A stretch of 64,000 nucleotides of DNA. It comes from Lachnospiraceae bacterium (lineage in GTDB: Bacteria; Bacillota; Clostridia; Lachnospirales; Lachnospiraceae). The position numbers and the translations under genes are program-made. Position 1 is the stretch's first letter; each line of letters begins with the position of its first letter. Shown here in pieces: positions 52,228-61,063 of this stretch. The stretch lies in the NCBI GenBank assembly GCA_017526745.1, contig JAFXQX010000033.1, forward strand, positions 124,001 through 188,000, read 5' to 3'. The notes beneath the pieces were generated by a model that was not told the origin of the DNA, made no database searches, and saw only the letters and a list, made by a program, of their open reading frames with translations.

Positions 52228-53157
52228 TTATCTCCAGTGTCTGTAAAAATATTTGGGGCTTGCCGTACAAAATAGCACAAGGCCGTGCGGCAGCCTGTCA
52301 TACCTTTTTCCGAGCCTGTACCCGCAGAGCCTGAACGCACACGCTATGGCAAAAGGTATGAAATACAGAGGCCTTTTGGCCTTTTTAAAATACGCGAACG
52401 CAGCCTTTGCATAAGATCTGCCCTCTGATTCCGAGGAAATCCCCCCGAAGGCTTCGGGGTGCATTGCCTGTGATACGGCAAGGTCGAAGTTTCTGTGAAA
52501 CTGCTGCATGTTCGTGTAATTATGAGAATGGTATACCTTGGCATCGGCCGCATAGGCGATGGAACAGCCGCTGTCGATGATGCGTCTTGCAAATACCATA
52601 TCCTCGTTAAATATCATATCCGTTGGGAACTTTCCGAGCCTCTCGAATACCGTCCTGTCATACATCGCACATGCATTCGAGCAAAAGAAGGTCTTAATCC
52701 CGAGCCTGTCTAGGTCGGCAAGTGATTTTACGGCCGAGCTTTCAGGATAATTGAACTGCCTCGAGAACTTCTCGGAAAGAGATGCATTATCATCCGCAAG
52801 CTGCCTGGCATATACGGCCGCAACATTATCCTGCTCAAGGGCTTTTTGCATGTTTGCGATAAGCTCGGTATCTGCGGGAACGGCATCCATCGTCATGAAA
52901 AGAAGGGCGTCGGCGCTGCTCCCCTTTGCTCCCTCATTTCTGGTCCTTCCGTGATCGAATTCGTCTTCGGTGATGTTTATGACATCAACGCCCGAAAGCA
53001 CGTCCTGCCTTCCTGCCATAAGAGTATCAAGGTACCGCTTCTCGGTATTGATGATAACGATCCTTGAGGGAGGTACGGACTGCTTCTTAAGGGCATCAAG
53101 AAGGGAGATGAGCTTTTCGTCCGGTTTGTATGTGGGTATGATTACATCAGTACGCAT
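52228..53157 (-). CDS. GT2 glycosyltransferase, rhamnosyltransferase-like
   Basis: 309 residues. The GT-A domain starts DVIIPTYKPDEKLISLLDAL, has the unusual short INTEKRYLDTL in place of the first DDGS block, then DEFDHGRTRNEGA and FMTMDAVPAD as the metal site, and FNEDMVFARRIID. This pattern (EFDHGxTRNxG, then NEDMVFARRI) is that of rhamnosyltransferases of the RfbF/RhlC kind. A C-terminal hydrophobic, basic stretch may touch the membrane. It overlaps the WbaP-like gene by 11 bases. It probably adds the second sugar after the initiating one. Confidence 0.82.
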   Translation of the reverse strand: MRTDVIIPTYKPDEKLISLLDALKKQSVPPSRIVIINTEKRYLDTLMAGRQDVLSGVDVINITEDEFDHGRTRNEGAKGSSADALLFMTMDAVPADTELIANMQKALEQDNVAAVYARQLADDNASLSEKFSRQFNYPESSAVKSLADLDRLGIKTFFCSNACAMYDRTVFERLGKFPTDMIFNEDMVFARRIIDSGCSIAYAADAKVYHSHNYTNMQQFHRNFDLAVSQAMHPEAFGGISSESEGRSYAKAAFAYFKKAKRPLYFIPFAIACAFRLCGYRLGKRYDRLPHGLVLFCTASPKYFYRHWR

Positions 53158-54547
53158 TCTTGTTGATAAATCCCCTGAAGATGGTAAGGATCAGGATCTT
53201 GATGTCAAATTCCAGAGTCCAGTTCTCGATATAGAACAGATCGTGCTCGATCCTGTGCTCGATAGACGTGTCACCCCTGAATCCGTTGATCTGCGCCCAT
53301 CCCGTAAGACCGGGGCGGACCTGGTGCTTGATCATGTAGCGCGGTATCTCTTCCCTGAACTTCTCGACAAACTGGGGCCTTTCGGGACGCGGTCCGACAA
53401 GCGACATCTGCCCGACCAGTATGTTGAACAGCTGGGGCAGCTCATCAAGGCTCGTGCGGCGAAGGAATCTTCCGACCTTTGTGACCCTGGGGTCATCCTT
53501 GGTAGTCCATCCCTTTGCCTCGTCAGACTCGTCCTGCTCGACCATTGTCCTGAACTTGTACATCCTGAAAGGCTTGTTATGAAGCCCGACGCGCTCCTGG
53601 GCAAAGATAACGGGACCGTCGCTCGTAGCCTTTATGAGTATGGCGGATACAAGCATGACCGGGGATGCGATGACAAGGCCGATCGCAGATCCTATGATAT
53701 CCATCGTGCGCTTTGCAAACCTGTTGAGAGTGTTCGACAAAGGGATACGGCGGATATTGATTACCGGAAGTCCCTGGATATCCTCGGTATAGGGGCGGTT
53801 CGGTATGATGCCCGCATAATCGGGGATGAACTTGGTATGAACGCCTGATTTTTCGCACAGGTTGACTATCTCCTTAAGCCGGCCGTACTGGCCCAGAGGA
53901 AGCGTGATCGCGATCTCGTCGAGCTTGTTCTCGGGAAGGATAAGAGGAAGGTTATCGATCGTGCCGAGCACCCTGACACCCTTGTATTCGGTACCTCTTT
54001 CCGTATTGTCGTCCAGTATGCCCCTTATGACATATCCCCACTGGGGATTGAGGGAAACCTTGGAGATATAGCTTTCCGCAGAGCCCGAATAACCGATCAA
54101 CAGTACGTATTTGAGGTTATATCCTCTCTTCCACCAGAACATCATGAGCGCACGCATGAAGTTTCTGACCGCCGTCTCAAGGCAGATGCACACACCCCAG
54201 AAGATGAAAATCATCTGTCTGGAAAAGTCGGGCTGGTTGATCAGGTACAGAACCATCATGAACAGCAGCGCACCTACCGTGTTGGCCTTTATAACGTTAA
54301 TGAGTTCCCTTTTTCTGCCGGAAGCCCTCCTTGTGCTGTACAGATCCATCTGAGTGTACAGTATCAGATAGCCCGGAAGCAGGAAATACAATGCCGTCAT
54401 ATATGTTCTTGCAGGCAGTCCCTCCTCATAAAGGAGCAGTCCGCTCTCGAACTTTAGGAACCATGCGAACAGATAGCTCGCAACTATGACAAATCCGTCT
54501 ATGATCAGCGTCAGCCTGTTTATAAGTCTCTGATTATCCCTTATCAT
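53147..54547 (-). CDS. Initiating phosphoglycosyl transferase, WbaP/WcaJ type (undecaprenyl-P hexose-1-P)
   Basis: The start is the ATG at 54547 (MIRDNQRLINR) with AGGTTACC ahead; an in-frame start at 54595 would overlap the preceding gene. 466 residues. Four membrane spans and a CoA-binding-like domain lead into the C-terminal transferase domain: FRMYKFRTM, TSLDELPQLFNILVGQMSLVGPRP and RPGLTGWAQINGFRGD. Long forms move glucose-1-P or galactose-1-P to undecaprenyl phosphate. The window therefore has two initiating enzymes of different classes (this and the PglC-like one at 16309), one per polysaccharide cluster. Confidence 0.85.
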   Translation of the reverse strand: MIRDNQRLINRLTLIIDGFVIVASYLFAWFLKFESGLLLYEEGLPARTYMTALYFLLPGYLILYTQMDLYSTRRASGRKRELINVIKANTVGALLFMMVLYLINQPDFSRQMIFIFWGVCICLETAVRNFMRALMMFWWKRGYNLKYVLLIGYSGSAESYISKVSLNPQWGYVIRGILDDNTERGTEYKGVRVLGTIDNLPLILPENKLDEIAITLPLGQYGRLKEIVNLCEKSGVHTKFIPDYAGIIPNRPYTEDIQGLPVINIRRIPLSNTLNRFAKRTMDIIGSAIGLVIASPVMLVSAILIKATSDGPVIFAQERVGLHNKPFRMYKFRTMVEQDESDEAKGWTTKDDPRVTKVGRFLRRTSLDELPQLFNILVGQMSLVGPRPERPQFVEKFREEIPRYMIKHQVRPGLTGWAQINGFRGDTSIEHRIEHDLFYIENWTLEFDIKILILTIFRGFINKNAY

Positions 54548-54585
54548 GGTAACCTCATACCATATGTTCTGTCCGCGTATGCGGC

Positions 54586-55536
54586 CTAGCCGCATATGCG
54601 CCTTATCATGTTAAGCCACAGTTCGAGCTGGATCAGGCAGTACCTGCCGGTATCCCTCAGCCTGTGCCTTGGTCTTGTGCCACCGGTACACAGTCCAAAT
54701 CCCTGCCCCAGTCCTGCAAGATAGTCGCCCCCGTATCCTTTTGCGGTAAAAAATACAGCTTTTATGACCATGCCCGCTAGAAGGAAGGGAATATTGATTA
54801 TTATCTGGAGCACAGGCATGTTCTTGTAAATGACATATATGCCGTTTGCCGCAGCCTGTCTTATCTTGTAAGGATTATGCCTCGAGCCGGTCGTGCCGCT
54901 CCCGGCATGCAACACCACGGCCTTCGGAGCATAAATGTTCCTGTATCCCGCTATCCTGGCCCTGTAGCCGATGTCGACATCTTCAAGGTAGGATACATGT
55001 GCCTCGTCAAACCCGCCCAGGCTGTCAACAAGATCCTTCCGGTAGATGGCAGCACCCGCGCAAGCGGAAAAGATGCGCGCAGGATTGTCATAACGGCCTG
55101 CCGGGCTGTCCTTTCCGAGCGAGAACGCCCATCCGAGTGCGCAGTACAGATCCCCCGCGCTGTCGATAGTCGACGGATCATCCATCCGAAGCATCTTTGC
55201 TGCCGCCGAAAACACCTCGGGGTGAGGGTCTATAGCCTTGTACAGTTCCTCGGTAAATGAAGGCTCCGCCTTGGTATCGTTGTTTAACAGTATCACGTAT
55301 CTGCCGGCGCACTGCCTGATGCCTTCGTTTACCGCACGGCAGAACCCGTAGTTCCTGTCAAGCTTTACAAGCTTGACCATATCGTATTCTTCGCATATCT
55401 TCTCGGATCCGTCCGTCGATCCGTTGTCCACCACGATGACATCTGCGACCATCGTCTGCGCCGCAAGGCTGTCAAGACAGTCCTTTAAGTACTTTATTCC
55501 GTTGAAGTTGGGTATAACTATGCTTACTTCTCTCAT
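54586..55536 (-). CDS. GT2 glycosyltransferase, RfbF/WbbL-like
   Basis: 316 residues beginning EVSIVIPNFNGIKYLKDCLDSL, then VVDNGSTDGSEKI, LLNNDTKAEPSF (metal site) and the acceptor-side motif YLEDVDIGYRARIAGY with ED-x-D, as in rhamnosyl- and related inverting transferases. A membrane-associated segment (PVLQIIINIPFLLAGMVIKAVFF) is near the C-terminus. It overlaps the upstream GT2 by four bases and leads into the initiating transferase after a 38-base gap. Donor not predictable. Confidence 0.85.
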   Translation of the reverse strand: MREVSIVIPNFNGIKYLKDCLDSLAAQTMVADVIVVDNGSTDGSEKICEEYDMVKLVKLDRNYGFCRAVNEGIRQCAGRYVILLNNDTKAEPSFTEELYKAIDPHPEVFSAAAKMLRMDDPSTIDSAGDLYCALGWAFSLGKDSPAGRYDNPARIFSACAGAAIYRKDLVDSLGGFDEAHVSYLEDVDIGYRARIAGYRNIYAPKAVVLHAGSGTTGSRHNPYKIRQAAANGIYVIYKNMPVLQIIINIPFLLAGMVIKAVFFTAKGYGGDYLAGLGQGFGLCTGGTRPRHRLRDTGRYCLIQLELWLNMIRRICG

Positions 55537-56984
55537 ACGCCTCTTCGGGAGAAAACGGCCTTCGGAGTGTAATATATGTCATAGCCTTCCTTGAGCCTTA
55601 TCCACGATCCGGATGTGGTCACGGCTTCACGCCGAAGGAGCACGCAGTCGTTTGAGTATCCCTTAACGAGCCTGTCCAGGTTAGCCCTGTGCATATATCC
55701 GGAAAAATGCCTTCCGAGTCCGGCAAACATCGGCACCATATTCCCGTTGTCATCGATGTCAAAACCGGCGCTCTCGACCTTTTTGTCCTTCCCTATGATC
55801 TTGCCGGTCACGGCACCTACGTTGCTGTGTCTCATGCAGCCCATCATATCCGCTATATACTCGTTATTGAGCGGCATCAGCGATGATGAGAGCACCATGA
55901 CAAATTCGCTGTCAAGCTTTGCGGGATCAAGTTCCTCCGTTTTTATGCGCATCACCGGGCGGTGATATCTCTCGTAGCCTATCCTGAAAAAGCCCAGATC
56001 CGGGGAATCCGTGACCTTTGCCTCGATCCCGATCCTCTTTAAGTGGTCTGTGACCGCGCGCTTTCCCGCCTCATATGCGTAAAGCTTGGCATCGGGATTT
56101 TCGGCGGTGGAGCCTTCCGAACTCCTCCAGTGATAGAGGATCTTCGGAACATGCAATATCTGGTCGCGCCGAAGCCCTTCCGTGCACCTTAATATAAAAT
56201 CATGATCCTGGGCTCCGTCGTATCCGCTCCTGAAGCCTCCGACGCCCTTTGCCACGTTCGTATCCGCAACAAAGAAATGGCATACATAATTGTTGGTGCA
56301 AAGAAGCACAGGGTCAAAATCGGGCTTTTCATGAGGATCGAAATACTGACTGCCGTCCTCGCTGATCTTGTCCTCATCGGTATAAACGGCTGCCACCTTT
56401 ATGATCGAATCCGCCTGTCTGGCCTCGTTCTCTTTTTCCTCTATGGCACACATTATATCAAACAGTGCCGTTATCTCCAAAACATCGTCATGATCGAGCA
56501 GACCGATGTAATCGCCGTCAGCACGTTCGAGCGCCGCATTGGTATTGGACGCTATCCCGTTATTTACCGGAAGGTGAACGTAGGTGACCTTATCGGATAT
56601 GGCACCATAGGTATCACGGCATATAAGGGTATAATCCTCCATAAAATCACGGACGATATCCCTTCTGGACTCATCCGAGCTTGCATCCGCGATTATCAGC
56701 TCCCAGTTCCCGTATGTCTGGTCGCCCACCGAATGCAGCATGGCCGTAAGCATATCGGGATCGGTCTCGTAAACCGGGACGAGGATGCTGAACTTGTACG
56801 GATTATCGAATCTGCGCATCTTCTGCCGCAGGACAGTCGCGTCGTCGACAACCGGAGGCTTATATCCTTCTTCGCTTCTGTTGCGCGAGATCCGCTCAGC
56901 TGCCTTTTCAAGCGTGCTCTTTAATCCGTTCCTCTTAAAATAGCTGATCCCTCTTTTAAAGTAATTCCTGTTTGAACCCATCAC
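55533..56984 (-). CDS. GT2 glycosyltransferase with N-terminal basic extension
   Basis: 483 residues from a GTG at 56984 (AGGA nine bases ahead); an ATG immediately after is an alternative. The first 60 residues are basic and helical, then the GT-A domain has FSILVPVYETDPDMLTAML, IADASSDESRRDI, GLLDHDDVLE (metal site) and a C-terminal DCVLLRREAV/YDIYYTPKAVF region. The ALERADGDYIGLLDHDD pattern is that of WbbN/SpsA-like GT2 domains in wall-polysaccharide clusters. The C-terminal part (about 315-483) resembles half of a second GT2 domain and lacks its own first motif. Confidence 0.8.
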   Translation of the reverse strand: MMGSNRNYFKRGISYFKRNGLKSTLEKAAERISRNRSEEGYKPPVVDDATVLRQKMRRFDNPYKFSILVPVYETDPDMLTAMLHSVGDQTYGNWELIIADASSDESRRDIVRDFMEDYTLICRDTYGAISDKVTYVHLPVNNGIASNTNAALERADGDYIGLLDHDDVLEITALFDIMCAIEEKENEARQADSIIKVAAVYTDEDKISEDGSQYFDPHEKPDFDPVLLCTNNYVCHFFVADTNVAKGVGGFRSGYDGAQDHDFILRCTEGLRRDQILHVPKILYHWRSSEGSTAENPDAKLYAYEAGKRAVTDHLKRIGIEAKVTDSPDLGFFRIGYERYHRPVMRIKTEELDPAKLDSEFVMVLSSSLMPLNNEYIADMMGCMRHSNVGAVTGKIIGKDKKVESAGFDIDDNGNMVPMFAGLGRHFSGYMHRANLDRLVKGYSNDCVLLRREAVTTSGSWIRLKEGYDIYYTPKAVFSRRGV

Positions 56985-56987
56985 AGA

Positions 56988-57710
56988 TCACAGTCCTGTA
57001 TTTTTAAACTGCTCAAGTTCTTCGGGGGTGCCGAGAACATGAACATCTTTTTCGTCGATCAGGCTGATCGAAACCTTCATCCCGAGCGATATCATGTGGT
57101 TATAAAGCGGTGCCACGTATTTCTCGCCCTTTTCGAGATTTTCCCCGGTGGAATAGTACTCTTTGTACATCCGCTCATAAAGAGAGCAGGAGGAGAAATA
57201 GTAGGCCCCGAGCGTGCAGTTGTCGGAAATGCGCTGTTTTTCCCTGACCTCAGTTGCAAGTCCGTTACTGTCTGTTGCGACAAAACTCCAGTGATCGCCG
57301 GGGGCGTTAAAGCAGGGGATAAAACCGTCCCCCCTGATATCCTCCGGCCTCATGGATCCGGCCTTCACATATGTATCGATGTTATAGATCATGAGTGGAT
57401 CGTCCCCTCTCCAGTAAGGAGCCGCAAGAAGTGCGGTAGTAGCCTGCCCGTCGGTGGCGTGGTCTATCTCAATGACCTTTATGTCTGAAGGATCTGCAAA
57501 TGAAGAGGCCTCTTTTCGTATAAAATCAGCCGCATCATCCTCACGTCTTACGATAAAGTACCAGCTGCCATTGTCTGCAAACGCCTTCAGGCTTTTCATC
57601 GACCAGGAAAACAGCGTCCTGCCGTGTGCCGTGATCTCATATTTGGGCATGTCATATCCGGCCTTTTTAAACCTTGTGCCAAGGCCTGCCATCGTGATGA
57701 CTATCTGCAT
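56988..57710 (-). CDS. Sugar/choline-phosphate nucleotidyltransferase-like protein
   Basis: 240 residues beginning QIVITMAGLGTRFKKAGYDMPKYE, the Gly-rich nucleotide loop of NTP transferases (G-x-G-T/S-R-x2-P-K type). The second substrate loop shows up as IYNIDTYVK and EVREKQRISD, with an Asp for metal binding. It would join a nucleotide to a phosphorylated small molecule or sugar. It overlaps the HAD gene by ten bases and the APH-like kinase is next but one, so the three probably supply one activated substituent. CDP or UDP product not predictable. Confidence 0.7.
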   Translation of the reverse strand: MQIVITMAGLGTRFKKAGYDMPKYEITAHGRTLFSWSMKSLKAFADNGSWYFIVRREDDAADFIRKEASSFADPSDIKVIEIDHATDGQATTALLAAPYWRGDDPLMIYNIDTYVKAGSMRPEDIRGDGFIPCFNAPGDHWSFVATDSNGLATEVREKQRISDNCTLGAYYFSSCSLYERMYKEYYSTGENLEKGEKYVAPLYNHMISLGMKVSISLIDEKDVHVLGTPEELEQFKNTGL

Positions 57711-58096
57711 CGGTCTCTCCTTACGATCTCGTCAAGCTCATCGACCGACTTTTCCAGGAACTCGGAGGGCCTTACGGTCCTGTCGTCGACGTAGAAGCCG
57801 TGATGACCCGGCCAGGGCTTGCCGTATATTATCTCATCATAGGGAATATCCCACTTGTCAAGCCATTCCAGCAGTATCTTTGCGGTCCTGGCGTTTATTA
57901 GGCCTATATTTCCGTTAAAGGAATTCATGTTGCGGCTCGTCAGAAACACTATCTTCGCCCCGCCCGCCTTGTATTCGCGTATCTTTTCGACCATTTCGGG
58001 GTAGGGAACGATATCCTCGTATCTCTCATCTTCCTTTTTGATCGGGCAGAGCGTCCCGTCAACATCAAATACAAATGTCAGATCTTCGTACATCAT
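57701..58096 (-). CDS. Small HAD-family phosphatase of capsule type
   Basis: 131 residues. HAD motif I is FVFDVDGTLCPI (Asp nucleophile and general acid), motif II FLTSRNMNSF, and motif IV is GFYVDDRTVRPSEFL. The minimal cap-less size is that of capsular polysaccharide phosphatases working on small phosphates. Its ATG overlaps the APH-like stop by four bases (ATGA) and its end overlaps the nucleotidyltransferase start by ten. It could remove a phosphate from a sugar-bisphosphate between the kinase and the nucleotidyltransferase steps, as in ADP-heptose type pathways; this is inferred. Confidence 0.75.
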   Translation of the reverse strand: MMYEDLTFVFDVDGTLCPIKKEDERYEDIVPYPEMVEKIREYKAGGAKIVFLTSRNMNSFNGNIGLINARTAKILLEWLDKWDIPYDEIIYGKPWPGHHGFYVDDRTVRPSEFLEKSVDELDEIVRRDRCR

Positions 58097-59490
58097 TTAT
58101 TCTCCAGACTGTCCATGATAGCAAGTGCATTAAGCACAAATCCGAACACCTTCTTCGGCCTGTCCATATGAAACGGCAGCATCGACAAAAACAGGGATGT
58201 CTCATACAGGCGGATAAGTGCCAGGTCGACGCCCGAATCTTTTAACTTTTCCTTAAATATCGCTACCTTCTGCCTATTGTCGGCATCGACCCTGACCTTT
58301 GCCTGCATGTTCTCATCAACGTAAATCTCATAAAGATCACTGTTGAAGTAGTCATAATGGCCGCAGATCGAATGCGAGAGCTTGGCTATATCGTAATAAG
58401 GATCCATGTAAAGCTCGTCTTCGGTCAGTGCTCCCTTCGGATCTACAAGCACCATGAGCGAATCGGCACCGGAAAACAATATGTTTGAAAAGCACAGGTC
58501 TCCGTGGCTGACCGTCCTGACATGGTCGAACGGGACATTTGTCCGCATCCTGTCATAAAGATTTACGTATCTTGTTACTATCGCATCTATATCCTCATAA
58601 CCGGTGAGCGCTTTAATGTTTTGCGCCAGCTCCCCGTAGCCGTCCATGGTCTTGAGCTGGCGGATCCTGTCATATATCTTTGTCACATACAGCCTCTTTG
58701 CTTCGGCCTCATATTCCATAGCGGTCACGGGTTCGCTCTTCCTATGGGATAAGAACCAGAAGAGCTGTCCCATTATCTCGGAAAACTCGGCAAGGGTTAT
58801 CGAGCCGTGGACATACCTTATGGCAAGATCGGTCATGAAATAGCGCTGCATCCTGTAGCTTGCGCCGTCCTCGTCCTCGCGATAGTCAAAAGGCCTTGCA
58901 AACCACTGCTTCATATCATCCGGGAGCAGGCCGTAAAATGTATATTCGGCCTTTATCTTGCTCTTTTTGGCCGATGACTTGACGAGAGTATATCCGTCCT
59001 CCGAGAGCGAATTGAAGAACCTGGCGTCGAACCCTCCCGTAATAAATGAACGGAATGCCGACACTTCCGACAGGTCGGTAAAGGCGTCGCTTTTTATCGG
59101 GGTGTAGTTTTCAATATCATCATATGAGGAGGCAAGGTATGACTGTGCGTCTTTAAAGATAACGCATGCTATTCTATCCCGGTGTGTTATTTTATAATTC
59201 TCGTGTGCATACCCTGCTTTGTATACAATCGTCTCTAATTCCTTTAAATTCGCTATTCCGAAGTCGGAGTAGTATAGAATAACAGGTGTGTTTCTAAGGC
59301 TTGCGAGTTCACGGGAACCTGCATCGTAAAATGCTTCCACGGTGTCCATCGCAAGGAATGCATCCGCAACTCTGTCCCTTAAGGTCTTTCTCTTATAGAT
59401 AGTCCGGCCGAAGGACTTGCCTCCTGTTATTCCCGCTATATCCCTTCCGGGTTTTCTTGAGTCATCATAGATAACGGCTACTTTTGGCAT
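58093..59490 (-). CDS. APH/choline-kinase-like phosphotransferase with N-terminal extra domain
   Basis: 465 residues. The C-terminal half has the kinase catalytic loop VSHGDLCFSNILF (H-x-D-x4-N) and the metal-binding VLVDPKG, of the aminoglycoside phosphotransferase or choline-kinase fold. The N-terminal 120 residues look like a Rossmann-type domain with the start PKVAVIYDDSRKPGRDIAGITGG, and an adenosine-binding region is in the middle. It probably phosphorylates a small molecule or sugar that the next two genes process. It follows the flippase-like gene by one base. Confidence 0.7.
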   Translation of the reverse strand: MPKVAVIYDDSRKPGRDIAGITGGKSFGRTIYKRKTLRDRVADAFLAMDTVEAFYDAGSRELASLRNTPVILYYSDFGIANLKELETIVYKAGYAHENYKITHRDRIACVIFKDAQSYLASSYDDIENYTPIKSDAFTDLSEVSAFRSFITGGFDARFFNSLSEDGYTLVKSSAKKSKIKAEYTFYGLLPDDMKQWFARPFDYREDEDGASYRMQRYFMTDLAIRYVHGSITLAEFSEIMGQLFWFLSHRKSEPVTAMEYEAEAKRLYVTKIYDRIRQLKTMDGYGELAQNIKALTGYEDIDAIVTRYVNLYDRMRTNVPFDHVRTVSHGDLCFSNILFSGADSLMVLVDPKGALTEDELYMDPYYDIAKLSHSICGHYDYFNSDLYEIYVDENMQAKVRVDADNRQKVAIFKEKLKDSGVDLALIRLYETSLFLSMLPFHMDRPKKVFGFVLNALAIMDSLENK

Positions 59491-59491
59491 A

Positions 59492-60259
59492 TCATTTTAT
59501 CCCTTTTGCTCTTCGTTTTGAAAGGATCAGGTACCTTATCGTAAATATGATCGTCAGGGCTGCGATGACCGCAGCCGAGCACAGGGTGTACAGCTGTTTT
59601 GTGTCATAACTGCTTCCGGATACGATCGATTCTATATACACGCCGAAATCGGATACCGAAAAGCTCTTTCCGCACAGATGTGCAAAACCGGCCAGAACCG
59701 CCATCTCGGCTGTCCAGGCCGCCAGCGAGAACAGAAACAGTATTCCGTAGCGTCCCGTGACAAGCCCGCTTGCGTATTCGTACCACCGGTTTACCTTCTC
59801 AAGGCCCGCAAGAGCCATCATGGACCTTTTCGAGTCCCTGGAGGTTATGATATACCTGTTCAGGAACGAATATGACGGCAGAAAGACCCTGTATGCTATC
59901 AATACGACGACAAGGAAGGCCGTAAGGAGCAGTGTCGGAAGGGTTACCTGTTTGGTTATAAGGAGCTGGTAGGGTAAGAGTATCAGTACCAGCGCCAGTG
60001 TATCAAAGAACCTGTCTATGAGCACGGAGAAAAACCCGGTCCTGAATCCGTCCGATATCCTGCCGAACACCGCTATCCTGTATATCTCGCCCAGCTTATA
60101 AGGTATCAGAAGGTTAACAAACGTTGTGCGAAGGTATGCGGGCACAAACCTGTCAAAGGATACCCCGCTGTCCATCACGATAAGGTAGAGCCTCATCATC
60201 TTGATCAGGTGAACTAGCAGGAAACCCAGAAGTATTGCTGATCCCGCAACTATCTTCAT
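59492..60259 (-). CDS. Lysylphosphatidylglycerol synthase TM-domain (UPF0104/AglD-like) protein
   Basis: 255 residues with about six to seven membrane spans. Signatures of the family are RTTFVNLLIPYKLGEIYRIAVF, with the Pro-x-Lys-x-Gly-Glu motif, and SVLIDRFFDTLALVL. Members without the synthase domain are flippase-like or support glycolipid synthesis. It is somewhat short, missing the last span or two of longer members. The ATG overlaps the stop of the GT2 gene before it by four bases. It may move a polyprenyl-linked precursor made by the neighbouring GT2. Confidence 0.78.
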   Translation of the reverse strand: MKIVAGSAILLGFLLVHLIKMMRLYLIVMDSGVSFDRFVPAYLRTTFVNLLIPYKLGEIYRIAVFGRISDGFRTGFFSVLIDRFFDTLALVLILLPYQLLITKQVTLPTLLLTAFLVVVLIAYRVFLPSYSFLNRYIITSRDSKRSMMALAGLEKVNRWYEYASGLVTGRYGILFLFSLAAWTAEMAVLAGFAHLCGKSFSVSDFGVYIESIVSGSSYDTKQLYTLCSAAVIAALTIIFTIRYLILSKRRAKGIK

Positions 60260-61038
60260 ACCGGATCAGCCTCGTATCTTTCTATGATCCTGTCCCTGTA
60301 ATCCTTCGTTATGACCGAAGGATCGGCATAATAGTCTTTCAGCATGCGAAGGACCTTCACAGCCTGGTCAGCCATCTTGACATTAGATACCTGGTCGTCC
60401 TCCCTCCAGCTTATCGGGTAGAACTTGATATCGTGTCCGTAATACTCGGACGCCATGATCATCGCATAGTTGAACATCAGATCATCCGGAAACTTCTCGT
60501 AGAACCTGTCCCTCAGCATGTCGGTCGAGTAGATGTTAAGGCCTGAGCCCAGATCATATATACGTCTTCTTGTCACAAATGCGAAGAGAAAATCATATAT
60601 GACGTTTCCGAACGTTCTGAAACGGGAATATCCTTCAAGTTTGGACCCTCTCATGAACCTTGCGCCGAGAACGCAGTCATGTTTTCTGTAATACCGCTTT
60701 GCCAGTACCGGAAGGAAATCCGATAGGCATCCCTGGTCATCCCCGTGAAGCACTATGATATGGGTATATCCGTGCTCTATGGCATAGGAAAAGGCAACCT
60801 TATGGGAGCCGCCAAGGCCGTAGTTCTCCCTGTTCCGAAGCAGGGTGATCGGAAGATTGGCATGGGCTCTCATAAATGAGGTCACGGCCTCCTCTGTTTT
60901 GTCGGTGCTGCGGTTGTTTACGACAATGACTTTTGTGATCATCGACATTATCGCCGGATCGAGCTGGTCCAGGACGCGGACTATCTGGTTTTCGCAGTTA
61001 TATGCCGGTATGAACAGCAGTATTTTGTCGTTTTCCAT
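60256..61038 (-). CDS. GT2 glycosyltransferase, dolichyl-phosphate-mannose-synthase-like
   Basis: 260 residues. The GT-A motifs are ILLFIPAYNCENQI, VVNNRSTDKTEEAV and VLHGDDQGCLSDFL, the DDQ metal site typical of DPM1-type enzymes. FMRGSKLEGYSRFR and LGSGLNIYSTDML complete the fold. It probably makes a polyprenyl-phosphate sugar. It stands next to a flippase-like UPF0104 gene and near GtrA and a GT87-like enzyme, so it is likely the donor maker of that small system. GGAGG precedes the ATG. Confidence 0.82.
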   Translation of the reverse strand: MENDKILLFIPAYNCENQIVRVLDQLDPAIMSMITKVIVVNNRSTDKTEEAVTSFMRAHANLPITLLRNRENYGLGGSHKVAFSYAIEHGYTHIIVLHGDDQGCLSDFLPVLAKRYYRKHDCVLGARFMRGSKLEGYSRFRTFGNVIYDFLFAFVTRRRIYDLGSGLNIYSTDMLRDRFYEKFPDDLMFNYAMIMASEYYGHDIKFYPISWREDDQVSNVKMADQAVKVLRMLKDYYADPSVITKDYRDRIIERYEADPV

Positions 61039-61063
61039 CGTTTTACCTCCAATATCGGTTGCG

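Noticed and set aside
56202-56924. A 240-residue plus-strand reading frame opposite the GT2 gene at 55533-56984
   Set aside because: It lies fully inside a well-supported gene with GT2 motifs, has no ribosome site, and its translation shows no domain; a shadow of codon bias.
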